64,000 nucleotides of DNA from Verrucomicrobiales bacterium (lineage in GTDB: Bacteria; Verrucomicrobiota; Verrucomicrobiia; Limisphaerales; J093). Both the position numbers and the translations under genes were made by a program. Under the pieces are notes generated by a model. The model made no database searches. It had not been told where the DNA came from and saw only the letters and a program-made list of their open reading frames with translations. Shown in pieces: positions 43,531 to 52,939 of the stretch. Location of the stretch: assembly GCA_015075445.1 (NCBI GenBank), contig JABTUJ010000011.1, positions 1 to 64,000 of the forward strand. Direction: 5' to 3'. Each line of letters begins with the position of its first letter. The first letter of the stretch is position 1.

Positions 43531-45330
43531 CTAGTCTTTTCGAGCTCCTTTCAGTTCGAGCCCCAGTTCCCGCAGTTGTTTCGGCTCCATCAGGCCGGGC
43601 GACTCGGTCATGAGGCAGGTGCCCTTGGCGGTCTTCGGAAAGGCGATGACGTCGCGGATGCTCGGCGTCCCGCACAGGATGGCGATCAGCCGGTCGAAGC
43701 CCAGCGCGATGCCGCCATGCGGCGGGGCGCCGTAGCGGAAGGCCTCGAGCATGTACCCGAACCGGGCCTGGGCGGTCTCCGGCGGAATCTGGAGCACCTC
43801 CTCGAAGATGGTCTTCTGGACGTCGGGTTGGTGGATACGGATCGAGCCTCCGCCCAGCTCGACGCCGTTGACCACCACGTCGTAATGCTGGCCGCGCACC
43901 CGCTTGGGGTCCGTGCGCAGCATGGGGATATCTTCCGCCACCGGCGCCGTGAACGGGTGGTGGCTCGAGTACCAGCGGTTCTGCTCGCGGTCGAAGCTCA
44001 GCAGCGGGAAGTCCACCACCCACAGGAAGTCGAAGCGGCCGGGGTCCAGGACCAGCTTGCCCTGGGCCTTGAGCACGTCGGCGGCGTAGAGGCGGATCTT
44101 GCCGAGGATTTCGCAGGCGGTGAGCCACTCGCCCGCGGCAAAGAGCACGAGGTCGCCTTCCTCGATCCCGAGCTTCTCGGTGAGGGCGGCCTTTTCCGTC
44201 TCGCCGAAGAACTTCACGATCGGGGATTTCCACTCCCTGTTCTCGACTTTGATGAAGGCGAGGCCCTTGGCGCCGAAGCTGGTCGCCAGGTCGGTCATGG
44301 CCTGGAGCTGGCCCTGGGTGGCGCAGGCGAGGCCTTTGGCGTTGAGCGCCTTGACCACGCCGCCGGCGGCGACGGCACCGCTGAAGACCTTGAAGGGGCT
44401 CGAGCGGAACTCCTCCGTGAAGTCGGCCAGCTCCATGCCGAAGCGCGTGTCCGGCTTGTCGATGCCGAAGCGATTGAGGGCGTCGGCGAAGCGCAGGCGG
44501 GGGAACGGCGTCGGGATGTCACGGTCCAGGGCAACCTTCCAGACGCGCTGAAGGAGGCCCTCGATGGTGGCGTAGAGGTCCTCGCGGTCGATGAAGGACA
44601 TCTCGACGTCGATCTGCGTGAACTCGAGCTGGCGGTCGGCGCGCTGGTCTTCGTCCCGGAAACACCGGGCGATCTGGTAGTAACGTTCGACGCCGGCGAC
44701 CATCAGGATCTGCTTGAACTGCTGGGGGGACTGCGGCAGGGCGTAGGCGGTGCCGGGTTCGCGGCGGTTCGGGACCAGGAACTCGCGGGCGCCTTCCGGC
44801 GTGGACTTGAAGAGGATGGGAGTCTCGACCTCGAGGAAGCCTTGTTCGTCGAAGTAGGTCCGGGTGGTGGCGGCGACGCGGCTGCGGAGGCGCAGGTTGC
44901 GGAGCATCTCGGGTCGGCGCAGGTCGAGGTAGCGGTGCTTGAGGCGCATCTCCTCGTTGACGCGGGCGGCCGCTTCCGGTTCGTCGATCTGGAAGGGCAG
45001 GGGATCGGCCAGGTTCAGCACTTCAAGTTCGCTGGCCATCACTTCGACCGTGCCGGTGGGGATCTTGGGATTGTCCGTGCCGTCCGGGCGGCGGCGGACG
45101 CTGCCGGTGACGCGGACGACGCTTTCGGCGCGGAGAGCCTCGGCACGGTGGAAGACCTCGGGGGGCAGGTCGGAGGGGTCGAAGACGGCCTGGGTGCGGC
45201 CTTCCCGGTCGCGGATATCCACGAAGATGACCCCGCCGAGGTCGCGGCGGGAATGGACCCAGCCGCAGAGGGTGGCGGTCTGCCCGAGGTGCTCCGGGCG
45301 CAATTGGTTGCAGTGATGCGTGCGTTTCAT
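43531..45330 (-). CDS. aspS: aspartate-tRNA ligase
   Basis: 599 residues from the ATG at 45330 (MKRTHHCNQLRPEHLGQTAT); an open extension upstream is unconserved. The N-terminal OB anticodon-binding domain is followed by class II motifs: motif 2 YQIARCFRDEDQRADRQLEF and motif 3 GGIALGFDRLIAIL. The bacterial GAD insertion lies between. The extended length and RRDLGG...DREG pattern fit the bacterial type, which may also charge tRNA-Asn. A single copy in the window, with an AAA ATPase gene 1 base downstream. Confidence 0.96.
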   Translation of the reverse strand: MKRTHHCNQLRPEHLGQTATLCGWVHSRRDLGGVIFVDIRDREGRTQAVFDPSDLPPEVFHRAEALRAESVVRVTGSVRRRPDGTDNPKIPTGTVEVMASELEVLNLADPLPFQIDEPEAAARVNEEMRLKHRYLDLRRPEMLRNLRLRSRVAATTRTYFDEQGFLEVETPILFKSTPEGAREFLVPNRREPGTAYALPQSPQQFKQILMVAGVERYYQIARCFRDEDQRADRQLEFTQIDVEMSFIDREDLYATIEGLLQRVWKVALDRDIPTPFPRLRFADALNRFGIDKPDTRFGMELADFTEEFRSSPFKVFSGAVAAGGVVKALNAKGLACATQGQLQAMTDLATSFGAKGLAFIKVENREWKSPIVKFFGETEKAALTEKLGIEEGDLVLFAAGEWLTACEILGKIRLYAADVLKAQGKLVLDPGRFDFLWVVDFPLLSFDREQNRWYSSHHPFTAPVAEDIPMLRTDPKRVRGQHYDVVVNGVELGGGSIRIHQPDVQKTIFEEVLQIPPETAQARFGYMLEAFRYGAPPHGGIALGFDRLIAILCGTPSIRDVIAFPKTAKGTCLMTESPGLMEPKQLRELGLELKGARKD

Positions 45331-45782
45331 GCGGAACAGGTGCCGGTCTTCCTGGGTTGACGGGCCGGGGACCGGAATCCCAAACGAGCGCGGATGTTGC
45401 GCGCGGGCGGGGGGCATTTCAAAGGCAAAGTACAAGGGGTCAGCCCTCAATTTAATACTTAACGAACGCGCGGCGCCCTGCTTCGCCTTCAGCGCCTCGC
45501 ACTGGCCCCGCCGCCGCGCGGGGAACGTCTCCCGGTCACGTTCGCCGCCGCGAGCCCGGCGATGATCGGAACGAGGGTGGCGGGGGCTCGGAGGCCCGAT
45601 GTTCGCCCAATCCGGGGCGCTCAACGCCTCCCGCAGGCACGCCATGGAGTCTTGGCCGCGATCCGATCGCGTCGGCATGCTGGCGATTCTGGTATCGGCC
45701 GGGGCGCAGGAGATACCGGCCCGCCGCGGTCACCTGGGACAGGGGGGGCTGTCGGATCGGATGTTAAGACACGACGCCGAAG
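45331..45782. other. intergenic gap, no gene recognised
   Basis: 452 bases between two same-strand genes. A relatively AT-rich stretch near 45440-45465 (CTCAATTTAATACTTAACG) stands out and may hold the aspS promoter on the minus strand. No hairpin with T run was seen. Confidence 0.4.
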
Positions 45783-47399
45783 CTAGTCGCGGTGGAGGTT
45801 GCGGAGGATCTGGAGGGAGGCGCCTTGCCGGGTCCAGGTGTCGAGGAGGAACCCGGGGACGGCGCCCGGGCCGTGGATGTAGGACCCGAGGACGATGTCG
45901 GGGTCGCCGTCGCCGTCGAGGTCCCCGGCGTCCATAACCAGCCAGCGGCCGGCGATGCACTCGCGAAAGGTGTAGGGGCTGAACTTGAGGTTCCCCTCGT
46001 TGAGGAGGAGGACGAAGCTCTCGCGGGGCGAATCGACGTAGTCCGGGAAGTAGGAGTTCACGGCGAGGTCGAGATCGCCGTCGCCATCGAAGTCGCGGGC
46101 GAGGACGCGGTAGGCGCCGTTGAGGGGGAAGAGGAAGTGCTCGGCGTATTCGCCGTCGGGCTGGGCGAGGTAGAGCCAGACGCCGTGGTACTTCTTGGTG
46201 GGGCTCTCGTACTCGCCGTTGTCGCCGTTGGTCACGAGGAAATCGAGGCGACCATCGCCGTTGAAGTCCACCACTTCGAGGCCGGAGTGCCCGTAGACGG
46301 GGGGTTTCTGGAAGAGGCTTTCGCCGCTGAACCCGCCCTGGCCGTCGCCTTTGAGGAGGATGAGCGATTCGAGGTGCTGGGCCATCAGCACGGCGAGGTC
46401 GACTTTGCCGTCCTGGTTGAAGTCGCGGGCGGCGCAGTACATCGCGCCCGTTTCCTGGGAGAGGATGTGCTCGCGGTAGCGGTCGTCGCCGAGGTTTTCG
46501 AACCAGGAGAATCGGCCGGTGAGGTTGCCGAACATGCAGAGGGCGAAGTCCTGGCGGCCGTCGCCGTTGAAGTCGGCGAACTCGGCGTGGACGGAGCGGG
46601 GGAGGTCCTTGAGGACGACCTGGCGTTGGCCGAAGCCTTCGCCCTGGCGCGGGAAGAGGAGGAGTTCAGCGCGGTGGATCTCGGAGGGCAGGAAGCTGCC
46701 CACGCAAGTGACGTAGAGGCCGCGGTCGGTTTCGACGAGATCGACGGGCACGTTGCCGACCTCAAGGTGGCTGAGGTACTCACCGCGGGCGTTGAGCAGG
46801 AAGAGGCGTTGCTCGACGTCGTCGCCGACGAAGATCTGTTGTCGGGCGGGGCTGATCTTGACGAGGGTGGTGGCGGGTTTGGGGGTGCGGAAGCGGGGCG
46901 GATCGGTGCGGAAGCGGGGGAGGCCGATCGCGATGGGGGGCCGCGGGTCCTGGGGGAGCGCGGTCTCGGGGGCGTTGAGGAGGTAGTAACGCTCGATTGC
47001 GGGCCACCATTCGACTGGCACGAGAGGGGTCTGGGTGTAGATCTTCCGGGCGCGAATGAGGTCGCCTTCCGGTGAACTGCGGTAGTCGGGTTCGGCGACG
47101 CCGAGGCGGACGGCCATGCGAGGCAGGATCTGTTCCTTCCAGTTCTTGCGGGTCAGGAGCTTGGGTTCGACGAAGGTGTGGCACATGGCGCAGGCCCGTC
47201 GTGCGACCTTTTCGTCGTAGGGCATCCGGGCCTCCTCGGCGGACTCCTCGTCCTCGTCGTCGTAGGGGTCCAGCGGTCGGAACGGCTGGGCCTGAAGGGC
47301 GGTCAGGAGGCCCAAGGCTGCGGCCAGGCTGAACCAGCAGCGGTGGGGCCTTGGTGGGCGCGAACCGGACCCGGGCGTGAGCCTCCGCGTGAGTGTCAT
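45783..47399 (-). CDS. FG-GAP/VCBS repeat protein with c-type heme motif
   Basis: 538 residues with a signal peptide (CWFSLAAALGLLTALQAQPF). A heme-c motif CAMCH lies at 70-74 in a short cytochrome-like region with acidic flank. From about residue 180 several FG-GAP blades follow, each with a Ca-binding loop: DFNGDGRQDF, DFNQDGKVDL, DFNGDGRLDF, DFDGDGDLDL, DLDGDGDPDI. This gives a seven-bladed propeller on a heme-binding base. Related proteins occur widely in Planctomycetes and Verrucomicrobiota. Role unknown, probably periplasmic electron transfer or binding. Confidence 0.85.
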   Translation of the reverse strand: MTLTRRLTPGSGSRPPRPHRCWFSLAAALGLLTALQAQPFRPLDPYDDEDEESAEEARMPYDEKVARRACAMCHTFVEPKLLTRKNWKEQILPRMAVRLGVAEPDYRSSPEGDLIRARKIYTQTPLVPVEWWPAIERYYLLNAPETALPQDPRPPIAIGLPRFRTDPPRFRTPKPATTLVKISPARQQIFVGDDVEQRLFLLNARGEYLSHLEVGNVPVDLVETDRGLYVTCVGSFLPSEIHRAELLLFPRQGEGFGQRQVVLKDLPRSVHAEFADFNGDGRQDFALCMFGNLTGRFSWFENLGDDRYREHILSQETGAMYCAARDFNQDGKVDLAVLMAQHLESLILLKGDGQGGFSGESLFQKPPVYGHSGLEVVDFNGDGRLDFLVTNGDNGEYESPTKKYHGVWLYLAQPDGEYAEHFLFPLNGAYRVLARDFDGDGDLDLAVNSYFPDYVDSPRESFVLLLNEGNLKFSPYTFRECIAGRWLVMDAGDLDGDGDPDIVLGSYIHGPGAVPGFLLDTWTRQGASLQILRNLHRD

Positions 47400-47512
47400 G
47401 GCGGGGATTTAGTCCCGGCGCGTGTGTTCCCCGCAAGCCGGAAGTCCTGCGGACCTGGTCGGTCTGGCGGTTGGGGGACCACGTTCGCGGCGCTGACGCG
47501 ACGATGGGGCGG

Positions 47513-48279
47513 TCAGCGGCCGGGTACCCAGGGCGTCCTGCCGCCTTGCTGGATGTGAGCGCGCAGGGCCTGGGCGAGTTCCGTCAACTTCTGCCGGTGG
47601 GTGCCGGCGAGGTCGGTCTGTTCCTGCGGGTCGTCCCTGAGGTTGTACAACTCCAGCGGGCGGTAGGGATCGTTCTGGAGGAGTTTCCAACCGCGGATGA
47701 GGGCACGCGAGCCAGTCCGTGAAGAGGTCGGTGGCGCCCGTCGGCCTCGAGGACCTCGCGGTTCCGGCGGAGGTAGTTCTGACCGTGGCGGAGGTGCGTG
47801 GTGTAGCTGTCCATCATGTCGCCCAGGAAACCGTGAAAGAGATCGAAGCCGCGCTCGTTGGGCGTGTTGGGCGAGGCCAGACCGAGATGCCACTTGCCGA
47901 TGAGGGCGGTGTGGTAGCCCGCCTGCTTCAGGTCATCGGCGAGGGTCGGCGTCGCGGGATCCAACCAGCCCCAGGAATCCTCGGGGTGGGTGCGGATGAC
48001 GCCGGGCACCCCGACGCGATCGGGGTACCGACCGGTCAGCAATGCGGCGCGGGAAGGCGAGCACACCGTGGCGTTTGCGCGCATGGTGGTGAACCGCATC
48101 CCTTCGGCGGCGAGGCGGTCCAGGTGCGGGGTGCGCACGTCCGGGGCGCCGTAAGCGGAGACATCGCCGTAGCCGTGATCGTCGGTGAGGATCAGGAGGA
48201 AGTTGGGCGGGAGCGCGGTCTGGCCCGGGATGGGCAGCGAGACGAACCACAGGAAGGCGAGCAGGAGGATCGGTTTCAT
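47513..48279 (-). pseudogene. sulfatase pseudogene (internal deletion and frameshift)
   Basis: The 5' part is a good sulfatase: signal peptide ([20 protein letters not shown]), [18 protein letters not shown], and the formylglycine site VCSPSRAALLTGR. After about 200 residues (NREVLEADGRH) the frame shifts; ATDLFTDWLA follows in another frame. Then, in the third frame, comes a typical sulfatase C-terminus (RALIRGWKLLQNDPYRPLEL, YNLRDDPQEQTDLA). About 200 central residues with metal-site residues are missing. The gene is therefore probably inactive. Confidence 0.8.
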
Positions 48280-48401
48280 GGGCGACGGCAGGAAGGGTAC
48301 CCGGAAGACCCCCGCCACGCACGGTCGTTCCGGCTGAGTGCGGCGCATTCGCGGGAGGGAGGAGCATTGAATTCGGGTTTCGGAAAGGCAAACTCCCCGC
48401 C

Positions 48402-50801
48402 ATGAGTCTCCCGTCGTATTCCGGGGCGCCCGTCCGCATCAAGAACGTCGTGGCGCTGCGTGAGGGCGCGCGACCGGTTGGCAGTGTGCAGGGTCCCGTG
48501 ACCCGACGCCCGCCACAATTTCGAGATACCCACCGCTGGCTCTGCCTCGGTCCGTTGCTTCTGCTGCTGGTCACTGCGTGCAGCGGTGAGGACCTTCGCT
48601 TGTGGTATCGGCAGCCGGCGACGGCCGACTGGACCACCGGGCTGCCGCTGGGCAACGGGCAGCTTGGCGTGCTGCTCTACGGAGGTGTGCAGCGCGAGCA
48701 ACTGATGCTCAACGAGCTCAGCTTGTGGAGCGGGTGGGCCGAACCGAACAATGACCGGGAGGGTTCGTTTGCGGCGCTCCAGCGGGTGCGGCAACTGCTC
48801 CGGGAAGGCAACCGCGCGGAGGCCGGCCGGGTGGCGGTGCGGGAGTTCCTGAGCACCAAGGGCTATGGAAAGCCCGACTTCGGGGCGTACCAGACCTTTG
48901 GGGATGTGTGGCTGGAGTTCGAGGGGATGCCGGCCGAGGGGCAGGATTACCGCCGGGAGTTGGATCTGACCGAGGCGGTGGCCCGCGTGCGTTACCGGGT
49001 CGGCGACACGGAGTTTCGACGAGAGGCGTTCTGCAGTTACCCCGATCGCGTGGCGGTGCTGCGGCTCACGGCCAGCCGGCCGGGCCAGATCTCCTTCCGC
49101 GCGCGCCTGACCACGCTGCACAAGCAACACGTCGTCACCGCGCGGGGCGCGGAGTTGCGGTTGAGCGGCCAGGTGGACACGGGCCATCCGGAGCGGGAGG
49201 GCATGCAGTTCGAGCTGCGTCTCCTGGCCGAGACGGAAGGCGGAGCGGTGCGCGTGGACGGTGACGCTCTGGTCATCGAAGGCGCGGATGCGGTGACGCT
49301 GCGCATGGTGGGCGCCACAAACCACCAGCTTGAGTATCCCCATTACCGCGGCGAACCCCCCTCAGCGAGGAACGAGCGGACTTTGCGCGCGCTGGCGGGG
49401 AAGGACTACGCGCGGTTGCGTGCAGCCCACGTGGCGGATTACCAGCGGCTCTTTGCGCGCGTGGCGTTGGACCTGGGCGGCGCGGAACGGGCTGCGCAGC
49501 CGACGGACGAGCGGCTGGCGGCTTACCAACGGACCCGCGACGACCGGGCGCTGGAGGTGCTGCTGTTTCAGTACGGCCGGTATTTGCTCCTTGCCTCGTC
49601 GCGGCCGGGCGGACTGCCGGCGAACCTGCAGGGGATCTGGAACAACTCGAACACCCCGGCGTGGAACTGCGACTACCATCTCAACATCAACCTGCAAATG
49701 AACTACTGGCCGGCGGGTCCGGCGAATCTGCTCGAGTGCCAGATTCCCTTGAACGACTGGCTGTGGGACCTGCAGGTGCCCGGACGCAAGACGGCGCAGG
49801 TTCACTACCAATCGCGGGGCTGGGTGGTGCATCACGTCGCCAATGTTTGGGGCTTCACGGCACCGGGGGCCGACCGGGGCATTCACATGCTCGAGGCCGA
49901 AAGCGGGGCGTTCATCTGCCAGAATCTGTGGGATTACTACGCTTTCTCGATGGACCGCGAGTGGCTGCGTCGCGTCGGCTGGCCCCTGATGAAGGGCGCG
50001 GCGGAGTTCTGGGTGGACAACCTGCAGGAGGTGCCGGGGGGCTGGCTTGCGGTTTCGCCGAGTTACTCGCCGGAACAGGGGCCCCTGACCCAGGGCGCTT
50101 CTTATCAGGTGATGCTCGTGCGTGAGCTGTTCGGGAATTGTCTCGTGGCGGCGGAGGTATTGGACACCGAGGCGGACTTCCGGACGACGCTGCGGGAGAA
50201 GCGAGCCCGCCTGTTGCCGCTGCGCATCGGTCAGTTCGGCCAGCTTTGTGAGTGGATGGACGATGACCTCGAAGCGGACGTCCGGACCAACCAGCACCGC
50301 CATGTGTCGCATCTCTTCGCGGCGCATCCCGGGCACCAGCTCGACACGCCCGAGCTGCGCGCGGCGGCCATCCAGTCCATGAACTTCCGTGGTGACGGTG
50401 CGACGGGTTGGAGCATGGGATGGAAGATCAACATCTGGGCGCGGCTCCGCGATGGCGACCGCGCGCACAAGCTCATCACGAATCTGATTGCCGGGAAGCT
50501 GGCCCCCAACCTCTGGGATTTGCACCCGCCGTTCCAAATCGACGGCAACTTCGGTTACACCGCCGGAGTGTGCGAACTGCTGCTCCAGTCGCACGAGGGC
50601 GAGGTCCACCTCTTGCCCGCGCTGCCGAAGGCCTGGCCCCAGGGCCGCGTGAAAGGGCTGCGCGCGCGGGGCGGGTTCACGGTGGACCTCGAATGGAAAG
50701 ACGGCGTCGTCACCGGCTGGCGGGTGGCGGCGGAGCAACCCCAACCGGTCCGGGTGCGGGTGAACGGGGAGCTCAAGACCGTCCAGGCCGAACGGCTTTG
50801 A
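48402..50801 (+). CDS. GH95 alpha-L-fucosidase-type glycosidase
   Basis: 799 residues from the ATG at 48402. A GTG at 48498 would instead give a compact lipoprotein signal ([18 protein letters not shown]), which I consider equally likely. GH95 hallmarks are clear: [51 protein letters not shown], and [19 protein letters not shown]. The Asn and Asp residues that form the active site in this family are conserved. GH95 enzymes release alpha-1,2-L-fucose or related L-galactose. It lies just upstream of the microcompartment locus on the opposite strand, which supports a fucose-catabolic role. Confidence 0.9.
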   Translation: MSLPSYSGAPVRIKNVVALREGARPVGSVQGPVTRRPPQFRDTHRWLCLGPLLLLLVTACSGEDLRLWYRQPATADWTTGLPLGNGQLGVLLYGGVQREQLMLNELSLWSGWAEPNNDREGSFAALQRVRQLLREGNRAEAGRVAVREFLSTKGYGKPDFGAYQTFGDVWLEFEGMPAEGQDYRRELDLTEAVARVRYRVGDTEFRREAFCSYPDRVAVLRLTASRPGQISFRARLTTLHKQHVVTARGAELRLSGQVDTGHPEREGMQFELRLLAETEGGAVRVDGDALVIEGADAVTLRMVGATNHQLEYPHYRGEPPSARNERTLRALAGKDYARLRAAHVADYQRLFARVALDLGGAERAAQPTDERLAAYQRTRDDRALEVLLFQYGRYLLLASSRPGGLPANLQGIWNNSNTPAWNCDYHLNINLQMNYWPAGPANLLECQIPLNDWLWDLQVPGRKTAQVHYQSRGWVVHHVANVWGFTAPGADRGIHMLEAESGAFICQNLWDYYAFSMDREWLRRVGWPLMKGAAEFWVDNLQEVPGGWLAVSPSYSPEQGPLTQGASYQVMLVRELFGNCLVAAEVLDTEADFRTTLREKRARLLPLRIGQFGQLCEWMDDDLEADVRTNQHRHVSHLFAAHPGHQLDTPELRAAAIQSMNFRGDGATGWSMGWKINIWARLRDGDRAHKLITNLIAGKLAPNLWDLHPPFQIDGNFGYTAGVCELLLQSHEGEVHLLPALPKAWPQGRVKGLRARGGFTVDLEWKDGVVTGWRVAAEQPQPVRVRVNGELKTVQAERL

Positions 50802-50907
50802 GACGGGCGGGCGAACCAGTGGCGGAAAGCGGCGCGTTCTTCCTGGACCTGCTCAGGGGCCGTGAACGCGAGGGGATGAGCGATGGCGTACAGCGCGCGG
50901 TAGGACC

Positions 50908-51075
50908 CTCAAAGCTCAAAGCTCAAAGCTCAAAGTTCAAAGCTCAAAGCTCAAAGCTCAAGGGAAGTTCCAGGATTTCAGGAGGCAGCGCCGGTCGCTC
51001 CATGGCCGGCATGCCCAACGGCGCTGGGGGAAGGACGCGGCAGGCGGGACACCTGCAACACACCGTTCACGGAGC
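50908..51075. repeat. CTCAAAG tandem repeat plus composite element
   Basis: Eight 7-base CTCAAAG units (one variant TTCAAAG) run from 50908 to about 50963. They are followed by GGGAAGTTCCAGGATTTCAG, then CCATGGCCGGCATGCCC and GGCAGGCGGGACACCTGCAA. All these segments recur, inverted and in matching order, at 17.4-17.6 kb. Together with the preceding sequence (CTGCTCAGGGGCCGTGAAC, related to 7.50 kb) they fill the 311-base gap before the next gene. No gene is seen in the gap. Confidence 0.8.
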
Positions 51076-51112
51076 GCGTGTCGGACAGCCGAAACCCCAC
51101 GTGCGGGCAGGG

Positions 51113-52417
51113 CTATTCAAACCGCCGGTTGAGGCGGGCGCGGTCGTAGGCCAGCCGCTGAGCCGAGGTCATCCGGGAGAAATCCGGCGAACCATCGGCG
51201 AGCGTCGGCCAGGTCGACGAAGCCGTAGTGCCCTTCGCACTTCGATCTTCGACCTTCGGACTTCCCCCGACTTTGCCGCCCGTCGGGGCCGCCAGGGGGT
51301 TATTCCGGATCTCGACCCGGGCGCGCGGCGCTCCGCCGCCGTAGCTCATGGCCTGGTCGGTCAGGACGAGATCCTGCTCGAGCGGCCGGTGGGGCGGGAT
51401 GCCTTCGCTCTGCAGCACGCCGTGGTAGGCGCGCACGGCTTCCTCGGGGGACACCTTGCCGTCGGTGATGAACCGCAGCATCTCGATGAACGCGAGCTGG
51501 TGCTCGGCATTGTTGATCTTGCGTCCGAACAGCGCCACGCGGGCGCCGTACTTCTGGGCGTCGTGAATCAGGCGGAAGGCGTCGTAGGTGGTCCCGGCGC
51601 TGCCGCCCAGGACGCCGACGATGAGGTTCGGATCGTACTGGGCCAGCTCCTCCATCGCCTTCGGGCCGTGATAAACGATCTTGAGGAAGAGCGGACGGCC
51701 GGTATCCGGGACGCCGGCGAGGGTGCGGAGGATGTTGTCGTTGATGAACTCGCCGAGCTTCTCCGGGGGGATGCCGCTTTCGACGTTCGGGTCAAACACC
51801 TCCAGGAAGTGCCGGAACCGCTTCTGCTCGGCCTCTTCGCGGAACGCCTTGTACCAGAGCAGCGCCTCGCGGTCGTGGGTGAGGTCGTTGACGAAGGTGA
51901 CCGAGTAGAGCCCGAGGTTGGCGCCGGGGAAGTCGCCATCGCCGTCTGGCCCGCGCTGGCACTCGATTTGGCCGCACTGGATCTGGTCGATGCGAGCGCT
52001 GCGGAAGGGCTGGGAAGGCTCGCGGGTGTAGCAGCCGTGCCGGGCGGCCCAGACATCGGTGGTGTCATTGGCGCGGGCGGCGGGGGTGACGTGCGAATCG
52101 CGGAACAAGCCCTCCTTGATGGTGAGCTGCTCGTTGACGTAGGCGGACATGAGCATGATGTCCACCAACCCCTGGTGCGTCACCTCGCGGATGATGTCGA
52201 GGAACTCGGGCAGGTTGCGGTAACCGAACTCGGACCGGGTCCAGACCTCGGGCGAGAACTGGGCGGGACGCGCGCCGCGCCGGGCCAGGTAGCTGCGCGG
52301 GCCAGGGGCCCGGACACCAAAGGCCATGTCGGCGTCCTTGGCGTCGGCGAGGATGAAGGCTTTCGAGGACGGGTTGGCCTTGATCTCGGCGAGCTTGGTG
52401 TCGAGGGACTTGGTCAT
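51113..52417 (-). CDS. TIM-barrel-like protein at the microcompartment locus, function unassigned
   Basis: 434 residues from the ATG at 52417 (MTKSLDTKLAEIKANPSSKA). No family is recognised with certainty. The strand pattern FILADAKDADMAFG, DIMLMSAYVNEQL, PLFLKIVYHGPKAMEELA, LIVGVLGGSAGTTYDAFRLI, ARVALFGRKI suggests a (beta/alpha)8 barrel of the class I aldolase type, with Lys in FLKIVYHG as a possible Schiff-base residue. It is last on the minus strand of the microcompartment cluster. Near the C-terminus, residues about 376-395 (GGSPKVEDRSAKGTT) are encoded by dispersed repeat DNA, after which SPDFSRMTSAQRLAYDRARL resumes. Confidence 0.65.
   Translation of the reverse strand: MTKSLDTKLAEIKANPSSKAFILADAKDADMAFGVRAPGPRSYLARRGARPAQFSPEVWTRSEFGYRNLPEFLDIIREVTHQGLVDIMLMSAYVNEQLTIKEGLFRDSHVTPAARANDTTDVWAARHGCYTREPSQPFRSARIDQIQCGQIECQRGPDGDGDFPGANLGLYSVTFVNDLTHDREALLWYKAFREEAEQKRFRHFLEVFDPNVESGIPPEKLGEFINDNILRTLAGVPDTGRPLFLKIVYHGPKAMEELAQYDPNLIVGVLGGSAGTTYDAFRLIHDAQKYGARVALFGRKINNAEHQLAFIEMLRFITDGKVSPEEAVRAYHGVLQSEGIPPHRPLEQDLVLTDQAMSYGGGAPRARVEIRNNPLAAPTGGKVGGSPKVEDRSAKGTTASSTWPTLADGSPDFSRMTSAQRLAYDRARLNRRFE
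51232..51285. repeat. word-like repeat inside the C-terminal coding region
   Basis: CTTCGATCTTCGACCTTCGG and its flanks consist of near-repeats of the word CTTCGAC. Similar sequence lies in a non-coding gap at 32.77-32.82 kb. Here it is read in frame on the minus strand and adds about 17 residues to the protein, without a stop. Confidence 0.65.
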
Positions 52418-52441
52418 GGCGAGGCACGCGATGTGGGTGAT

Positions 52442-52939
52442 CTACTCATCCGCGGCGTGGAGCGCGGCGCGATAGACGGCATCGGACAGGCGAAACGAGG
52501 TTTCGAAGCGGAGACGATCCAACTCAGCGCGGAGGCAGGGCAACATCCGTTCGCGCCGCGCGCGAACGAGCAATCCGACGGTCCCTGTGAGCCGCACGCC
52601 GAGTTGCTGAGCGATCCGCCGGCCGTAGGCTTCGTCCATCGCGAGGCACGCCCCCCGTTCGATGGCCAACTGGATAGCCTGAGATTCGCCCTCGTCTAAC
52701 AGTTCGGCGTCCTCCGCTGGGACGTTCAGCGGGCTTGAGGGCGGCTGGACGCGGAGCCAGCCCATGGCTGCGCCTTGCTGAACATCGTGGCTTTCCGGGA
52801 GCCCGAGTCCCTGAACGGCGACCTCCTGCCAAACGGCCGGCGGGATCATGATTGGATTATGAAGACGCGGCAGTAGATCGAACCGACGAAGGCGGGCGAG
52901 GTAGATGAGGGGGGTGGAGTCACACACGATCAAGGCCAT
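52442..52939 (-). CDS. DUF3368 PIN-like toxin
   Basis: 165 residues. The PIN-type acidic set is visible: VCDSTPLIYLARL (first Asp, near residue 7), DEGESQAIQLAIERG (Glu of helix 4) and CLAMDEAYGRRIAQQLG (later Asp). Proteins of this family are ribonuclease toxins paired with UPF0175 antitoxins. The gene overlaps the UPF0175 gene by 20 bases. The pair is placed between the TIM-barrel-like gene and the class II aldolase gene of the microcompartment locus, on the same strand. Confidence 0.88.
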   Translation of the reverse strand: MALIVCDSTPLIYLARLRRFDLLPRLHNPIMIPPAVWQEVAVQGLGLPESHDVQQGAAMGWLRVQPPSSPLNVPAEDAELLDEGESQAIQLAIERGACLAMDEAYGRRIAQQLGVRLTGTVGLLVRARRERMLPCLRAELDRLRFETSFRLSDAVYRAALHAADE

